NCBI RefSeq assembly: GCF_042453785.1
Contig: NC_091677.1
Location: forward strand, 27,653,501 to 27,717,500
DNA: 64,000 nucleotides
From: Malus domestica
Lineage: Eukaryota > Streptophyta > Magnoliopsida > Rosales > Rosaceae
Direction: 5' to 3'
A program made the position numbers and the translations under genes. Under the pieces are notes generated by a model that was given only the letters and a program-made list of their open reading frames with translations, did no database searches and had not been told where the DNA came from. Positions 1 through 21,438 of this stretch are shown in pieces (position 1 is the first letter of the stretch; the number at the start of each line of letters is the position of its first letter).

Positions 1-1530
1 AATACTCTTAGCTTTGGGTCCCATCCACCAACACCCTCTTCTTTCTATTGCCCTAAGTCCGATACCCTCTTTCCTTTTCTTTTAGCTTCGGTGAGGTTTC
101 GATGCTTGGTATGTCACATCTTATTTATGTAACATATTAATTTTGAGATTTCTCGTTTTAGTTGTGTGATTTGTGCTTTGGGTCTCACCCACCAAAACCC
201 TATTTATTCTTTTCTTTTTCTTTCTATTGTCCTAAGTCCAACCCTTGGAGATTGTCCTATATGTCGAGGTACAAAATGAGTTGAAAAAATGGTTTGCACT
301 ATTTGGGAGCTTGGTTTGAGAAATACCAAATATTAACTTGAATCTTCTTCTTAGTCGAAATAGAAAATTGCTTGTGTTAAGATTTAGAGTTTTCTTTGAT
401 ATTAACTTTAGAGATATGTTAAGAGGACTATTTCGAATATCACATGTTGTACAACACCATGTGAAGGAAATTATTATTAGGATACTGCTTGTGTTCTTCT
501 CATGAGAAAACTATTTGTTTCTCTACTTATAATTAACGTATGTTCACTTTAGGAACATTATAATCAGAACCGTTCATTCTCTTTATCAACATCTAAATAT
601 CATATTTGTAAAAAGATAATTCAATTTCGAAATTGTTTAGTCATTCATACGTGTTAGACCATCGATGGTTTTGGTAACAAATAAATTCCTCTTGATGAAC
701 CGTCCATTTGTTGATCCATAAGAATGATTAAAAGATCTTCAAATTGATTTTTTTCGGATATGATTTTTAGATGATGATAAAGAGAATTAATTGCTCTGAT
801 TATGATGTTCTTAAGGTGAACATAATTTAATGGTAAGTGGGGGAATAAGTGGGTTAACCATAGAGGGAACACAAGCATTATCCTTATTATTAATATTTTG
901 AAATGGAAGAAACTTGTCATGTTGTATTATTAACATGTCATATAATCTCAAAAACAAAATTCTCCAAATGCAGATGAGGAATTTCATCATGTATAAGGAG
1001 ACACGTGTGAATGAAGAAATGTATATATCATAAAGTTAAAAAAAAAAAAAGAACCTTACAATCAAGGGCTTCAGGTCAGAATTGAACTTGTAAACAGGAG
1101 TATAAATTAATTGAAGATTGTTTAGAGTCCTTTAATGTTTACCAGGTATTAGAAAGTTGGTGGACGGTAGGAGTCACCATCTCACCAACTCTCCTCTTGC
1201 ATTACTTTCAACATAAGGAGACAAACCCAAAGGCACAGTGTCACCCACCAACTCCAATCATCTCTTTCGTTCGTCTTAAAGCAAATTTTTTTTTTAAATA
1301 AAAAAAACGATATTGTTTATACGGGATAGGATAAATTTAGTCTTATGACAGTCTAATAATAATGTGGTTTAAATTCTTCTTTAATCATGATTAAACTTAA
1401 AATGTGTTCTAAAGCAAATTGAACCCACATTTTTTTTTCTTTTTGCAACAAAAATAGAGAAATGGGGAAAGTGCTGGGGTGGGCAAGGATTGGAAGTTGA
1501 CGTGGCATGTTGTGAGTAGCCAAAGTTGGG
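1..1530. other. AT-rich intergenic DNA, no gene seen
   Basis: No open frame here shows recognisable protein similarity, and base composition is that of non-coding plant DNA. Two related stretches near 10-70 and 175-245 (both with CCCACCAA-ACCCT and TTTCTTTCTATTG-CCTAAGTCC motifs) form a loose local direct repeat about 170 bp apart. The last few hundred bases lie immediately upstream of HCT and probably include distal promoter sequence. Confidence 0.6.
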
Positions 1531-1536
1531 TCACAC

Positions 1537-1614
1537 GGTAGGTAAATGACAGATGCTTCGCTCCTCCGCGCTCTCTAGAGATTACATGCACTTGGTTGGA
1601 AAGCGTCACCAACC
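1537..1614 (+). promoter_or_regulatory. Candidate AC-element (MYB) sites of the HCT promoter
   Basis: GGTAGGT at 1537-1543 is the reverse complement of ACCTACC (AC-I type). ACCAACC at 1608-1614 is an AC-II type box. A further GGTTGG lies at 1594-1599. AC elements are the known MYB binding sites of general phenylpropanoid and lignin genes, and these sit just upstream of the HCT leader. The motifs are seen; their function is inferred. Confidence 0.5.
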
Positions 1615-1714
1615 CCCTCCCCTCCCTCCTCCTTACTTAATAACCACTCTTCCTCTCCCTCCTTTCATTTTCCCTCCCAACTCCCAAATCACCATTTCCT
1701 TGCGCCTCTTATTA

Positions 1715-1716
<2 letters not shown>

Positions 1717-1754
<38 letters not shown>
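1717..1754 (+). repeat. (CT)n microsatellite in the HCT leader
   Basis: An almost pure CT dinucleotide run followed by more CT-rich sequence, located in the probable 5' UTR of HCT. Pyrimidine-rich leaders are common in plant genes, and this tract should be length-polymorphic. Confidence 0.9.
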
Positions 1755-1757
<3 letters not shown>

Positions 1758-1814
1758 TCTCTCTGCCTTCCCTCTGCTAAAGTCGTCGGTAGCTGACAAA
1801 CCCTACATTACAAG

Positions 1815-7831
<6,017 letters not shown>

Positions 7832-8384
7832 GGAAACGATATGCGTGAGAAGTTCATCCTGGTTTGAGTTACTGCCAGCTCGGTCATCTTCTGGTCTGCC
7901 TAAATTTTCGAAAGTGGTGGTGTTTCTTTCCTAGCGCTTTTTTGCTCATACATGGTTAATGCCTTTGGGAATACTTTTGTCGGTTGACTATTTGCTCGAC
8001 CTGATATAGAACATAAAGTTGTACGCATCTAAGGACTTTGACAACAATTGTATTACGCATTGACACTAAATTTACATAATGTTTAATTTTGTTATATCTC
8101 TTTGGTTGCGCGAAGGATAAGTCTGTGCTGAAGCTATATAAGTTCTCGAAAATTTGGAATCATATATGCAGAACCAAAAGATCTGTTTTTTTTTTTTTTT
8201 TTTTTTTTTACTGGTGTGATCTTGCTCTAGTCATATACACTTACCATGTTTCGTGCTATTGATCTTCGCATCTCTTTTCGGTTCTTTGGTTTAGGATTAA
8301 GGAGCTCATTTTTTTTCTTAATTTGCGGAAGTTGCAAAAATGTTGAAGTTCTGTTTCAGAGAGAGATTAAATGAATATATAGCA
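7832..8384 (+). other. HCT 3' UTR and intergenic DNA
   Basis: Sequence directly after the HCT stop is mixed-composition 3' UTR-like DNA, with AT-rich stretches and a poly-T run at about 8187-8209. No further coding signal was seen. Confidence 0.6.
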
Positions 8385-9510
8385 CAACATTCCTGGTACA
8401 AGCTTACAAACAATTTCTGAAAACTTACCAACAAAAAAAACACACCAAACCTGCATATTCAGTATATGTCTCCGACGGATCGGAACATGTCAAAGTAATT
8501 GAAGGGGAAGAACAAGAATCAAAGCAGAGGTTACTTGCAGTATGGTTTTAGTGATGAGAAAGGGCTGCTGGGACCTTGCTAGCACCGGTGTTGCGCTACT
8601 ATTGTCAGTTGGGTGCCGATGAACAAAATCCACACGGCCATTTCCCCTTTTCCCTCTTTGGTTCTTCCTCGAATCATCCGTTTCATGTTTTTCCATACAG
8701 AGCCACCCGCACCAGCACGCCTCACTACCACAGAACATTCAGTGCAACATTAGTCGGGGGTTCGAAATATCAATCAATTGAAATAATAAAGAAAGTTAAA
8801 TTCTTATGAAATTCTAGTACTTGTACACCACGTTCGTGTTCTAACTTGAAGACGCTTGTGCGAGGCAAGGTTGAAAGGGCATTAGTGTATAAGATGAAGA
8901 AGAAACATGTAAGTAATTTCATCCCCATTCCCTTCATTTTGTTTTAGACTGCCAAAGCTAAAGGCTTAGGCCCTAGCCTTAGGGTTGCTATATTATATAT
9001 TCTTTATTTTGTAGCTAGATATTTAGAGAATCTAAAAAGGAGCTCAGCAAATGGTAGCGTCAAAAAGAAGCAATCCATATCTTGGATAGGAAGGCACATT
9101 CTGAAAACCCTACCATTTTTGCCTTGGTGGAATATTTTTACACTACTGTTGTGTCTGTTAAGCTTAGCATAGGACCAACACCATGTAATTCATGTTGTCC
9201 CATCGTCAGGTCTTCACTATATTCTATATATCCAATAACGACAAACTAAACTGATCAACGAAGAAAAGGGGTTCGAACTTGAGGCCTCTTCCAAGTTCCA
9301 ACATCGGGAAGAGAATTACGACTCATACAATAACATATTCATTTTCTAGTTTATGTGACTGCTAGGAATATGATCATCTGATCATCTGATTCTGAAGGGA
9401 AATGAACAGTACGTAATACACTGGTTTTGGATACCGCCTGGACTGTTGCAATTTCTGTTTGATTTGAACACGTACAATATTTTTCCATTGATGATGTCTT
9501 GTTCTACACC
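8385..9510. repeat. Duplicated unit, copy 1 (unrecognised)
   Basis: Aligns by eye with 11720-12806 plus 17024-17290. Shared landmarks are AAGCTTACAAAC, GAATCAAAGCA-AGGTTACTTGCA, CCTCTTTGG-TCTTCC, GAATCATCCGTTTCATG, CACCAGCA-GCCTCACTAC, ATATTTAGAGAATCTA, CTCAGCAAATGGTAGCGTC and ACCCTACCATTTTTGC. Short frames exist on both strands but none is conserved as a protein that I recognise. It could be a decayed gene or an unknown element. Confidence 0.7.
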
Positions 9511-9589
9511 TATTGCCCTAAAGCTCTTATGGTTTGGGAGTCATTGACCTAAAGCTCGCTACATGGGTTGGATCGAAAGCTTAAGTGAA

Positions 9590-10013
9590 CCGACATTGCA
9601 CGGCCACTACTGTTACTGAAAAAAATTGTTATATACGAAAAAAAAAGAGAAAAAATATCGAAAAGAAAAAGAAAAAGAAAAATAGTTATATTTAAAGTTA
9701 GTATGTGTGAAATAAAGAAGGACAAGAAGTAAGGGTTTTAGTCAAGTCTCCTTAGCTATGTTGGTTCACTTTACACCAAAGGAAGTTTGTGAATTCTATT
9801 CTAATGATTCTAAATGGCTTAGACTCTATGGTGGGATTGGTTGGAACTTTTGAAAAGATGTTCTGATTTTTAACATGTTTTATGGATTGCAACTTTAAAG
9901 GTGAAAATTTTTGTCAGTTAGTTTTGTTAAGTTTCTAGTTTATTAGTTTTTATTGTTGTTTTCTAGATTTGTTTTGCTTGAGGACAAGCAAAAAGCTAAG
10001 TTTGGGGGTATTT
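9590..10013 (+). mobile_element. Internal 3' remnant of an LTR retrotransposon (gypsy-like)
   Basis: Ends with GAGGACAAGCAAAAAGC-TAAGTTTGGGGGTATTT directly before the LTR start at 10014. A purine-rich AAGTTTGGGGG tract immediately upstream of a 3' LTR is the expected polypurine primer of plus-strand synthesis and is common in plant gypsy elements. The left boundary is a guess, and no coding domain remains. Confidence 0.55.
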
Positions 10014-11510
10014 TGATGAGTCAATTTCATATTATATATTTTACCCTATTCTTAGTATATTTTGGTTAATATTTTGGAAGAATTTTGATACTTTGAATTG
10101 TATTTTCAATATAGGACTTTCGACTTCCTCTATAGCAAAACAGGACCAAATGGACGAATTTTGGAGTAATTCCAGTTGGATGACGTTTGTGAGTCACTTA
10201 GCTTGATCGTATCAAAATATCATATTTTTTTCACCAAGCGGTTATTTTCTGGCGATAAAATAAAGGAGCAATGCGCGGTTCTGGAATAGTGATATTTTGG
10301 GCTTGACTTGTGTTTTTGGAGCAGAAGATGACCTCGGATGGTTTCGTGGCCTTCTGGAGCCGTGTTCAGAATGTCCTTATCTTTAAAAAAAGTTATCTTG
10401 GGCCGGATTTGGAGGAGATTTGAGGCTTAAACGTGGCTAGACAGTTTCTGTGCAGATTCTCCTAGCTTAATTAGGACTCTATTTTCTAAGTTATTTTATT
10501 TTATTATTTAGTTTCCTAATTGGAGAAAAAGACTACATTTTAGGGTTTGTGCTATAGCTAGAGGGAATTTTAAGGTTTTTGCCGTCCTTAGTTTTTCTTT
10601 ATGCTTTCTTTTATGCAACTTTGGAGACACAGAGTAATTGCTATAGTTCTTGGAGATTTTCTATTTTAAGGTGTTTTCATTCCTTTTATTCTTAATAATA
10701 TTTTCTATGTTTTCAATTATGAATATACGTAACTAATTCCTTTTGCTAGGGCGAAGCCTTGAGCCTTAGCATGAATATGTGATTTTTATATTAATTGCTT
10801 ATGATTGATTGCATGCACACTTTGAATTATTAGTCACTGTGATTAAAACTATCTAATTGTCTTAATGCCTGATGACCATTAGGATCTCTACAAAAGTAAT
10901 TTGATGCAATTTTGGTCGGAAGGTTCATTGAAATTGACGCTGGTTTCTTGTGATTAATAATTGTAATTTTACTTAAGATGAACACCACGTTTTAAGGGTT
11001 GCATGGTTTTTCAAGGGGTTTTCATAAAACTTAATGAGTCTCTCATGTTCATATTTGATCCGAACGTTCGGACGGGTTGCATGTTAGAAATACGTTCTAT
11101 GTTGGAGGTTCCAACTAGAATATAAAGTAAGAAAACCTAACCTTCAAAGTGACATGTGTATATCATAAGTAATTGGTAAAAATACATAGGATTGCTTGGT
11201 GATGGTGGATCCCTAGTGTTTTCTTAATTTGATTTCTTCAAAACTGTTTTCTTTTTCTTCATCTTTAATATTGCAGCTTAGCTTACTTTTATTAATTAAA
11301 TTCGTTTTTAATTTAAGTAGGTTATAAAATCAATCATCTCAACTTTCTGCTTTACAATAATTAATTGGAATTTGGTGTGCTTCGATTTATTTAATAATCC
11401 CTGTAGAGAATAATCTTGCGAGATCCGTTTATACTACAATAACTTTATCATTCTTGCAAGTATTATAGGAGATTTTTAGCCCGTTTGTGTGTGTAGTAAT
11501 TTCCCTATCA
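10014..11510 (+). mobile_element. LTR copy 1 of a ~1.49 kb LTR family (3' LTR)
   Basis: Starts TGATGAGTCA and ends TTCCCTATCA, giving TG...CA termini. It aligns along its whole length with 19799-21280 and 41481-42970. The polypurine tract to its left marks it as a 3' LTR and fixes the orientation as +. The 5' part of the element is missing. Internal landmarks shared by all three copies are GGGCGAAGCCTTGAGCC-like, GATTGCATGCA, and GAATATAAA-TA-GAAAACCT. Confidence 0.88.
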
Positions 11511-11579
11511 GTGTCTTGTTTTGCAGTTTATTGCAACCTCCCTCTACCTCATTGGTTCTTCTATTCCCTTATTTGATTT

Positions 11580-12806
11580 ACTGACCATGCATGTTAATTC
11601 GGTCTTTTCTTTCATTTTGCAGAAGCATATGGATGCAAATGCAATTGTTGCAGAAACATGAGAAGACAAAAAGAACAAAAACAAGGAAAACAGATAAAAG
11701 ATGATGAAAGAAAATCAACAATCCTGGCAAGCTTACAAACAAACTTGCCAATAAAAATAAAGATATAAACAAAAACTTGCCCTAAACCCTTATTAATAGT
11801 AACAAATAAAATGGGAGAAAAATTCTCAATAAATAAAGCAAATTGACCAAAAACAAAAACAATCGAACGCTTCATGTCTGTTTCCGACAAACCGAAACAT
11901 GTTTAGAGTAATTGAAAGGGAAGAATGAAAATCAAAGCAAAGGTTACTTGCAACATGGTTTTGGTCAAGAGGAAGGGTTACTGGGACCTTCCAATCATCG
12001 GTGTTGCACTACTTTTTGGGCGTTGATGAGCAATATTTGAACCAACCCCTTTCCCTCTTTGGATCTTCCTTGAATCATCCGTTTCATGTTTTTCGCAATA
12101 TGGCTCGACTGAGCCACCAACACCAGCATGCCTCACTACTACAGAATATTCACTGCAACATTATTCAGTGGTTCGAAAGATCAATCAATTAAAATAATAA
12201 GTGGGTCAAATCTCTTACCATGAATTTCCCGTCCTTGTATATCTTCAAATTCTAACTTGAAGAAGCTCTGGAGAGCCGAGCTTGAAAGGGCATGAGTGCA
12301 TAAGATGAATAAAAAGCATGTGTGTAATTTCATCCCTTCATTTTTTGTAACTTGGTTGGAGGGGATAGGGAAGTACCTAGGGAATTAGGGGAAGACTGTG
12401 CCAAAAGCTGAAGGCTGAAGGCCAGGGATGCCTTGTTATATATTCTCTAGTTTGCAGCTACATATTTAGAGAATCTACAAAAGAACTCAGCAAATGGTAG
12501 CGTCAAAGAGGAGCAACCCATATATTGGATGGGCAGGGACATTCTGAAACCCTACCATTTTTGCTTTGGAGGAATATTTTTACTCTACTGTTCTGTGCAG
12601 ACCTGAGGTCCTTACATATACACGTCATGTTCCTTTATATTCGATAATGGCATACTAAACTCACAAGTTTTATTTTATCAACAGGGAAATGGGGTTTGAG
12701 CTTGAGACATCTTCCAACATGGGGAGAGAAATACCACCTCGTAGGGTATGGCTATTTGTGCAGGATAACATATTCGTTATTAATTTCTGCGGCTGCTAGT
12801 AATAAG
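11580..12806. repeat. Duplicated unit, copy 2 (left part)
   Basis: Second copy of the 8385-9510 sequence, continuing at 17024 after the copia insertion. It opens with TTTTGCAG-AAGCATATGGATGCAAAT and a following GTTGCAGAAACATGA, a segment seen again at 17309-17350. That could be an acceptor site plus a short terminal exon ending in the conserved residues VAET or IAET before a stop, but this is speculative. Confidence 0.65.
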
Positions 12807-13282
12807 TGTTAGAGTTCATAGCTTTTGGTATTTAGTTTTATGAAGGTTTTGAGTGTTTGGGAAGAAGGAAAATTGCAGAGAAAATGCAGTTATGGTGGTG
12901 CGAGAGTGATGAAGGTTCTGATTGTATTTCACACTCCACTAACCAAATATAACCGTTAGAGGAGAGAAATAAGTGAGATTCTTCTCTAACAACTTTACGC
13001 CAATATTAAATCCTAGCCTTTGATTCTATCACCCTATGAGGTGACTACACTTGTCATAATCTATCACTTAAATCCTAGGCTAGAGAAGAAACCACTTGGA
13101 CTATGATCCAATAACTAAGATTACATCAGAAAATAAACATATAAAAAGAAATTCAAAACTTATGACTTTAGTTGGACTATGATCCAATGACTAAGATTAC
13201 ATCATAAAATAAACATATAAAAAGAAATTCAAAACTTATGCCTTTGCCTCCAAGATATCAGCTTAAAGGTTACACATCAACA
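12807..13282 (-). repeat. 3' LTR of the copia element, with an internal 77-bp duplication
   Basis: It is 476 bp against 399 bp for the other LTR. The excess is a tandem duplication of a segment starting TTGGACTATGATCCAAT and running through ATAAAAAGAAATTCAAAAC; copies begin near 13097 and 13174. The second copy differs at a few bases, so the duplication is not brand new. Confidence 0.93.
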
Positions 13283-13284
13283 CT

Positions 13285-16200
13285 CTATTCTAACCCTTTA
13301 ACTGATTTCACACCAAGCAATCCTCTTAGACAAGCAAATCGATCCTTTGGCAGAGCTTTAGTTAGGATATCAGCAATCTGATCTTCTATTTTGCAATAAA
13401 TCAGTTCGATTTCCTTTGCTTGAATGGCTTCTCTGATGGAATGAAACTTTCGACTGATATGTCTAGTTCTCTGGTGGAGAACTTGATTCTTTGCCATTGC
13501 TATGGTAGAAGTGTTATCACACAGAATTGGTGTGCCATCCATTTATTCCTCCCAAAAGTCTTCAAGCACAAACCTTAGCCATTTTTTCTGTGATATAGCT
13601 TCTGCAGCACTGACATATTCTGCTTTTGAAGTGGACGATGGCACTGTGCTTTGTTTGATCGATGCCCATGAAAACACACCAGATCCTATTGTAAATACAC
13701 ATCCTGAAGTGCTTCTCATATCATCTTCACTTCCTGCCAGTCATTATCACAGTAGCCAATTAGAGTAGTTGTCTTTCCTTTCATGAAATCAATTCCAAAG
13801 TCAAGAGTGCCCTAAATGTATCTCAACACCCTCTTGGCTGTTTCCATATGTTTCTTTGTGGGGTTATGCATGAATCTAGCAAGTAAACTAGAAGCAAACA
13901 TTATATCCGGCCTTGTAGCAGTCAAGTATAGTAGGCTACCTACAACCTATCTATATTCACTCTCATTTGCTGCTTCATTGCCATTTACTTTGCATAACTT
14001 CTCATTCACAGCAAGTGGTGTTTCCACAGATTTGCAATCTTTCATCCCAAACTTCTCAATAAGCTTCATTGCATATTTCTTTTGATGAATAAAAATGCTT
14101 TTATCTGTTTGTATTACCCTCATGCCAAGGAAGTGATAAAGTAACCCCAAATCAGTCATCTCATAATGCTGCATCATGTCATTCTTGAATTCCTCAAGTA
14201 GTTTTGGACAACTTTCAGTGTATACAATAGCATCCACATAGAGTGAAACAATAATGATACCTGAAGTTTCACTAGTCTTGACATAGAGTGTTGCTTCACT
14301 AGAACTTTTCTTGAGGCCTGCCTTGCTGAAATATAAGTCTATTTCATCATATCAGGCTCTTGGAGCTTGCTTTAGCCCATACAAAGCCTTGTTTAACTTA
14401 TACACCTTTGTTTCCTCACTCTCTTTCACAAACCCCCATTGTGGCTGCTTAACATAAACCTCTTCATTTAAGACTCCATTCAGAAAAGCAGATTTTACAT
14501 CTAACTGGTATAAGCTCCATTCTTTCTGTACAGTAAGAGCTATCATGGTTCTGATTATGTCCAACCTTGCCACTGGGGCAAATGTCTCATTGTAGTCTAT
14601 TCCAGGCTTTCGGGAGTAACCTTTTGCCACGAATCTAGCCTTGTTAATTCATTTGATAAAAACTCTCCACCCCTATCACTCCTTAGACATTTCATCTTAT
14701 ATCCACATTGCAGCTCAGTCATAGCTTTGAACTTTTGAAACATTCATATGCACTTGATTTGTTCCTGAGAAAGTACACTCATGTCATTTTGATACAATCA
14801 TCTGTGAACAATAGAAAGTACCTATTTCCAGAGATAGATTCAGTTTGCATTGGTCCACAGATGTCTGTGTGGACCAACTCTAATGGGAGTTTAGCTCTCC
14901 AAGTAGATATTGATGGAAAAGAATTTCTATGTTGTTTCCCTAGCATGCAGCCTTCACACACAATAGAAGTCTTCTCCAAATGAGGCAATCCATGAACCAT
15001 TTCTTGGTCTTCAAGCAGTTTGATGCTTATGTCAGGTGCCCCAATCTCTTATGCCATAAATGCAAACAATGTGTTACACTTGCCTTCAAGGCCAACTGAT
15101 TTGCAAGCAACATTGTAAGAAGAAAGCACATATTGTTTGTCATCTGCACTCTAACCACAAGATTGTCTAGTGACTAACCATCAAAGATATTCACTACATT
15201 TCCTCCAAACACTAGATAATACCCATGCTCCATCATCTGTCCAACATTAAGAAGATTATCTTCAAGTCCTAGAACAAGCATCACTTCTTGAATATGCTTT
15301 CTTCCTAATTTGGTCTCTATCACTAGAGTTCCCTTTCTTGCCACCTAAACAATTTCTCCAGTTCCCATCTTCACTTTGGAAGTCAGATTTATTTGAATAT
15401 TAACTAGCAACCTTTTATCACCTGTTATGTGGTTACTGCAACAACTATCAATGTACCATGAATGGTTCACCTTCACATCTGTCACTGCATTACATACATA
15501 AAACAAAGAACCAGTTTCTTCTATCTGATTTGCATAGTTCACCTTCTGTACACCCTTATTTCCATTGCAATCTCTGAGCACATGCCCAAACTTCACACAG
15601 CCTGTGCATTTAGGCTTCCTTTCAAACCAACACTTGCCATAATGCACTTTATCAGTGTTTACAAGATGTTTTGTTTCCATCATGAGGGACATTTGGTTTG
15701 GGAGTAAAATTAGGCTTATTATGACATTTTTTTCCTTTGGATTACCAATTTTTTTGAAAATTTTGATTTCCAGAATAACCTCTACCTTTAGGATTTTTAC
15801 CTCTAACATTTAGACTTGTAAAAACCCTCTTTGTGGAGTTTTCAGCATGTCTATCCAATCTGAGCTCAAAGTATTTCAGAAAAGCAACTACTTCTTGAAC
15901 CTCAAGAGTTTCAAGGTTCTTAGAGTGTTCAATCACAGAGCAAATAGGGTCATATGATCTAGGCAAACTAATTAACAATTTATGCATAAACTCTTTCCCT
16001 AGACAGATCATCACCATAGTTTTTCATGTGATTCATTATATCAAACAGTCTAGCAAGATATACAGATAAGGATTCACTATCTTTCATACGAGTGTATTCA
16101 AATTCTCGACGCAAACCTTGCAATTTTACGCTCCTTACATGCTTAGCTCCTCTGAATTCTTGCTTCAGAATGTCCCAAGTACCCTTTGAGGTATCCTTGT

Positions 16201-16516
16201 TCCCAATTCTGGGGAAGATTTGATTTGAGATTGCACCTTAGATCAACCCAAGTGCGCGAGCATCCTTCATCATAATTTCAATCATCGTAGGCTTCTCCAC
16301 TTTAGCAATCACTTCCTTTTAATTTGCATCTTCTATCTTCTCCTTCTCATTCTTTGGATCTGAAGCATCAAACCCATTTTCAACAAGATCCCACAGACCA
16401 TGAGATTTCATAATGGTTTTCTTTCGAATACTCCATAACTCATAATTTTCTCCGTTAAAAACTAGCGTGCGAAGCTTAGCAGTGCTCAATCCTGCCATAT
16501 TAGACATTTGATTCAA
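13285..16516 (-). pseudogene. Degenerate copia gag-pol
   Basis: Pieces seen on the minus strand: the gag N-terminus at 16516-16319 (FNGENYELW); more gag at 16017-15742; a zinc knuckle and protease at 15809-15345 (CTGCVKFGHVLRDC, then the protease site reading DSC where copia normally has DSG); the pre-integrase and integrase start at 15000-14779 (CEGCMLGKQHR and HTDICGPM); reverse transcriptase at 14630-14352 ([17 protein letters not shown]) and 14237-13947 (HFLGMRV); and RNase H at 13542-13285 (CDNTSTIAMAKN, RTRHI, ADILTKALP). Several frame breaks and the altered protease residue make it non-functional. Confidence 0.93.
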
Positions 16517-16619
16517 GAAATCACACCACCTTGATCGTCAAATGAGCTCGATCATAACTCGAGTTTTCGTTTCACAGATTCACGCCCATTTTAGGCAACA
16601 GAACCTGGCTCTGAGGCCA

Positions 16620-17018
16620 TGTTAGAGTTTATAGCTTTTGGTATTTAGTTTTATGAAGGTTTTGAGTGTTTGGGAAGAAGGAAAATTATAGAGAAAATGC
16701 AACTATGGTGTTGTGAGAGTGATGAAGGTTCTGATTGTATTTCACACTCCACTAACCAAATATAACCGTTAGAGGAGAGAGAAAAGTGAGATTCTTCTCT
16801 AACAACTTTACACCAAGATTAAATCTTGGCCTTTGATTCTATCACCTTATGAGGTGATTACACTTGTCATAATCTATCACTTAAATCCTAGGCTAGAGAA
16901 GAGACCACTTGGACTATGATCCAATGGCTCAGATTACATTGAAAATAAACATATAAAAAGAAATTCAAAACTTGTGACTTTGTCTCCAAGATATCAGCTC
17001 AAGGGTTACACATCAACA
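16620..17018 (-). repeat. 5' LTR of the copia element
   Basis: A 399-bp LTR with TG...CA ends, followed on the right by the target duplication ATAAG. It differs from its partner by scattered substitutions and lacks the 77-bp duplication. Confidence 0.94.
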
Positions 17019-17023
17019 ATAAG

Positions 17024-17571
17024 ATCATTTCATTCCAAACAAAATGAATACACACATAAATACACCTGTTTCGGTGTGCCAGTACCACCTGGACGATTAC
17101 AAGTTGTGCTTGATGTGAGAAATTAAGTAAAAAAAAATATGTCTTTTATGGTTTGATTTTGAAATTGTAACGTCCATTACATCAAATTTCTGGCTCATTT
17201 GTAAGAAGCATTGCTTGAAGTCAATCTCTAGAAGAAGTAACCATTATTTTTCAATTTATGGTGTCTTCTATTGCTCTTAGATGATTTAATCACCATTTAT
17301 GTCGTTTTGCAGAAGAACATACCTGCAAATGCGATTATTGCAGAAACATGAAAAGAAAGAAGGAACAGAAACAAGCAAAAGGGTTTAAACAAAAAACAAT
17401 GAAAACAAATCATGTACTATGCTTTCAACTAATTCAACATTTATTTGAGTAATATGATCATAATTTTGGGTGCAATGATCATTAAAATGGACACTTCTAC
17501 GGTTGTAACATTGATGTAATACAAAATGAAAAGCTGGAATTTAAAGAATGAAAAATATGCGTATTATGAAA
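17024..17571. repeat. Duplicated unit copy 2 (right part) and start of copy 3
   Basis: After the copia target site the sequence resumes homology to 9420-9510 (CTGTTTCGG-GTGCC-GTACC-CCTGGACGATT-CAA). At about 17309-17400 it repeats the 11615-11700 sequence (TTTTGCAGAAG, GCAAATGCGATTATTGCAG, AAACATGAAAAGA). A third tandem unit therefore begins here and is cut off by the CDC48 copy. Confidence 0.6.

Positions 17572-21438
<3,867 letters not shown>

Larger units (their letters stand above)
12807..17018 (-). mobile_element. Complete Ty1/copia LTR retrotransposon, inactive
   Basis: LTRs at 12807-13282 and 16620-17018 both run TGTTAGAGTT...CATCAACA and are flanked by the perfect 5-bp target duplication ATAAG (12802-12806 and 17019-17023). 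The coding order on the minus strand from the right is gag, zinc knuckle, protease, integrase, reverse transcriptase, RNase H, the copia order. A primer-binding site lies next to the right LTR at about 16602-16619 (minus TGGCCTCAGAGCC, a variant of the usual initiator-Met tRNA match). Frameshifts and stops break pol into many pieces, so it cannot move by itself. Confidence 0.95.

Noticed and set aside
1553-1780. 75-codon frame ending in a Ser-Leu repeat
   Set aside because: It covers the CT microsatellite of the HCT leader and has no conserved start.
13502-13768. Plus-strand frames across the copia element (13502-15707)
   Set aside because: They are antisense shadows of gag-pol with no similarity of their own.
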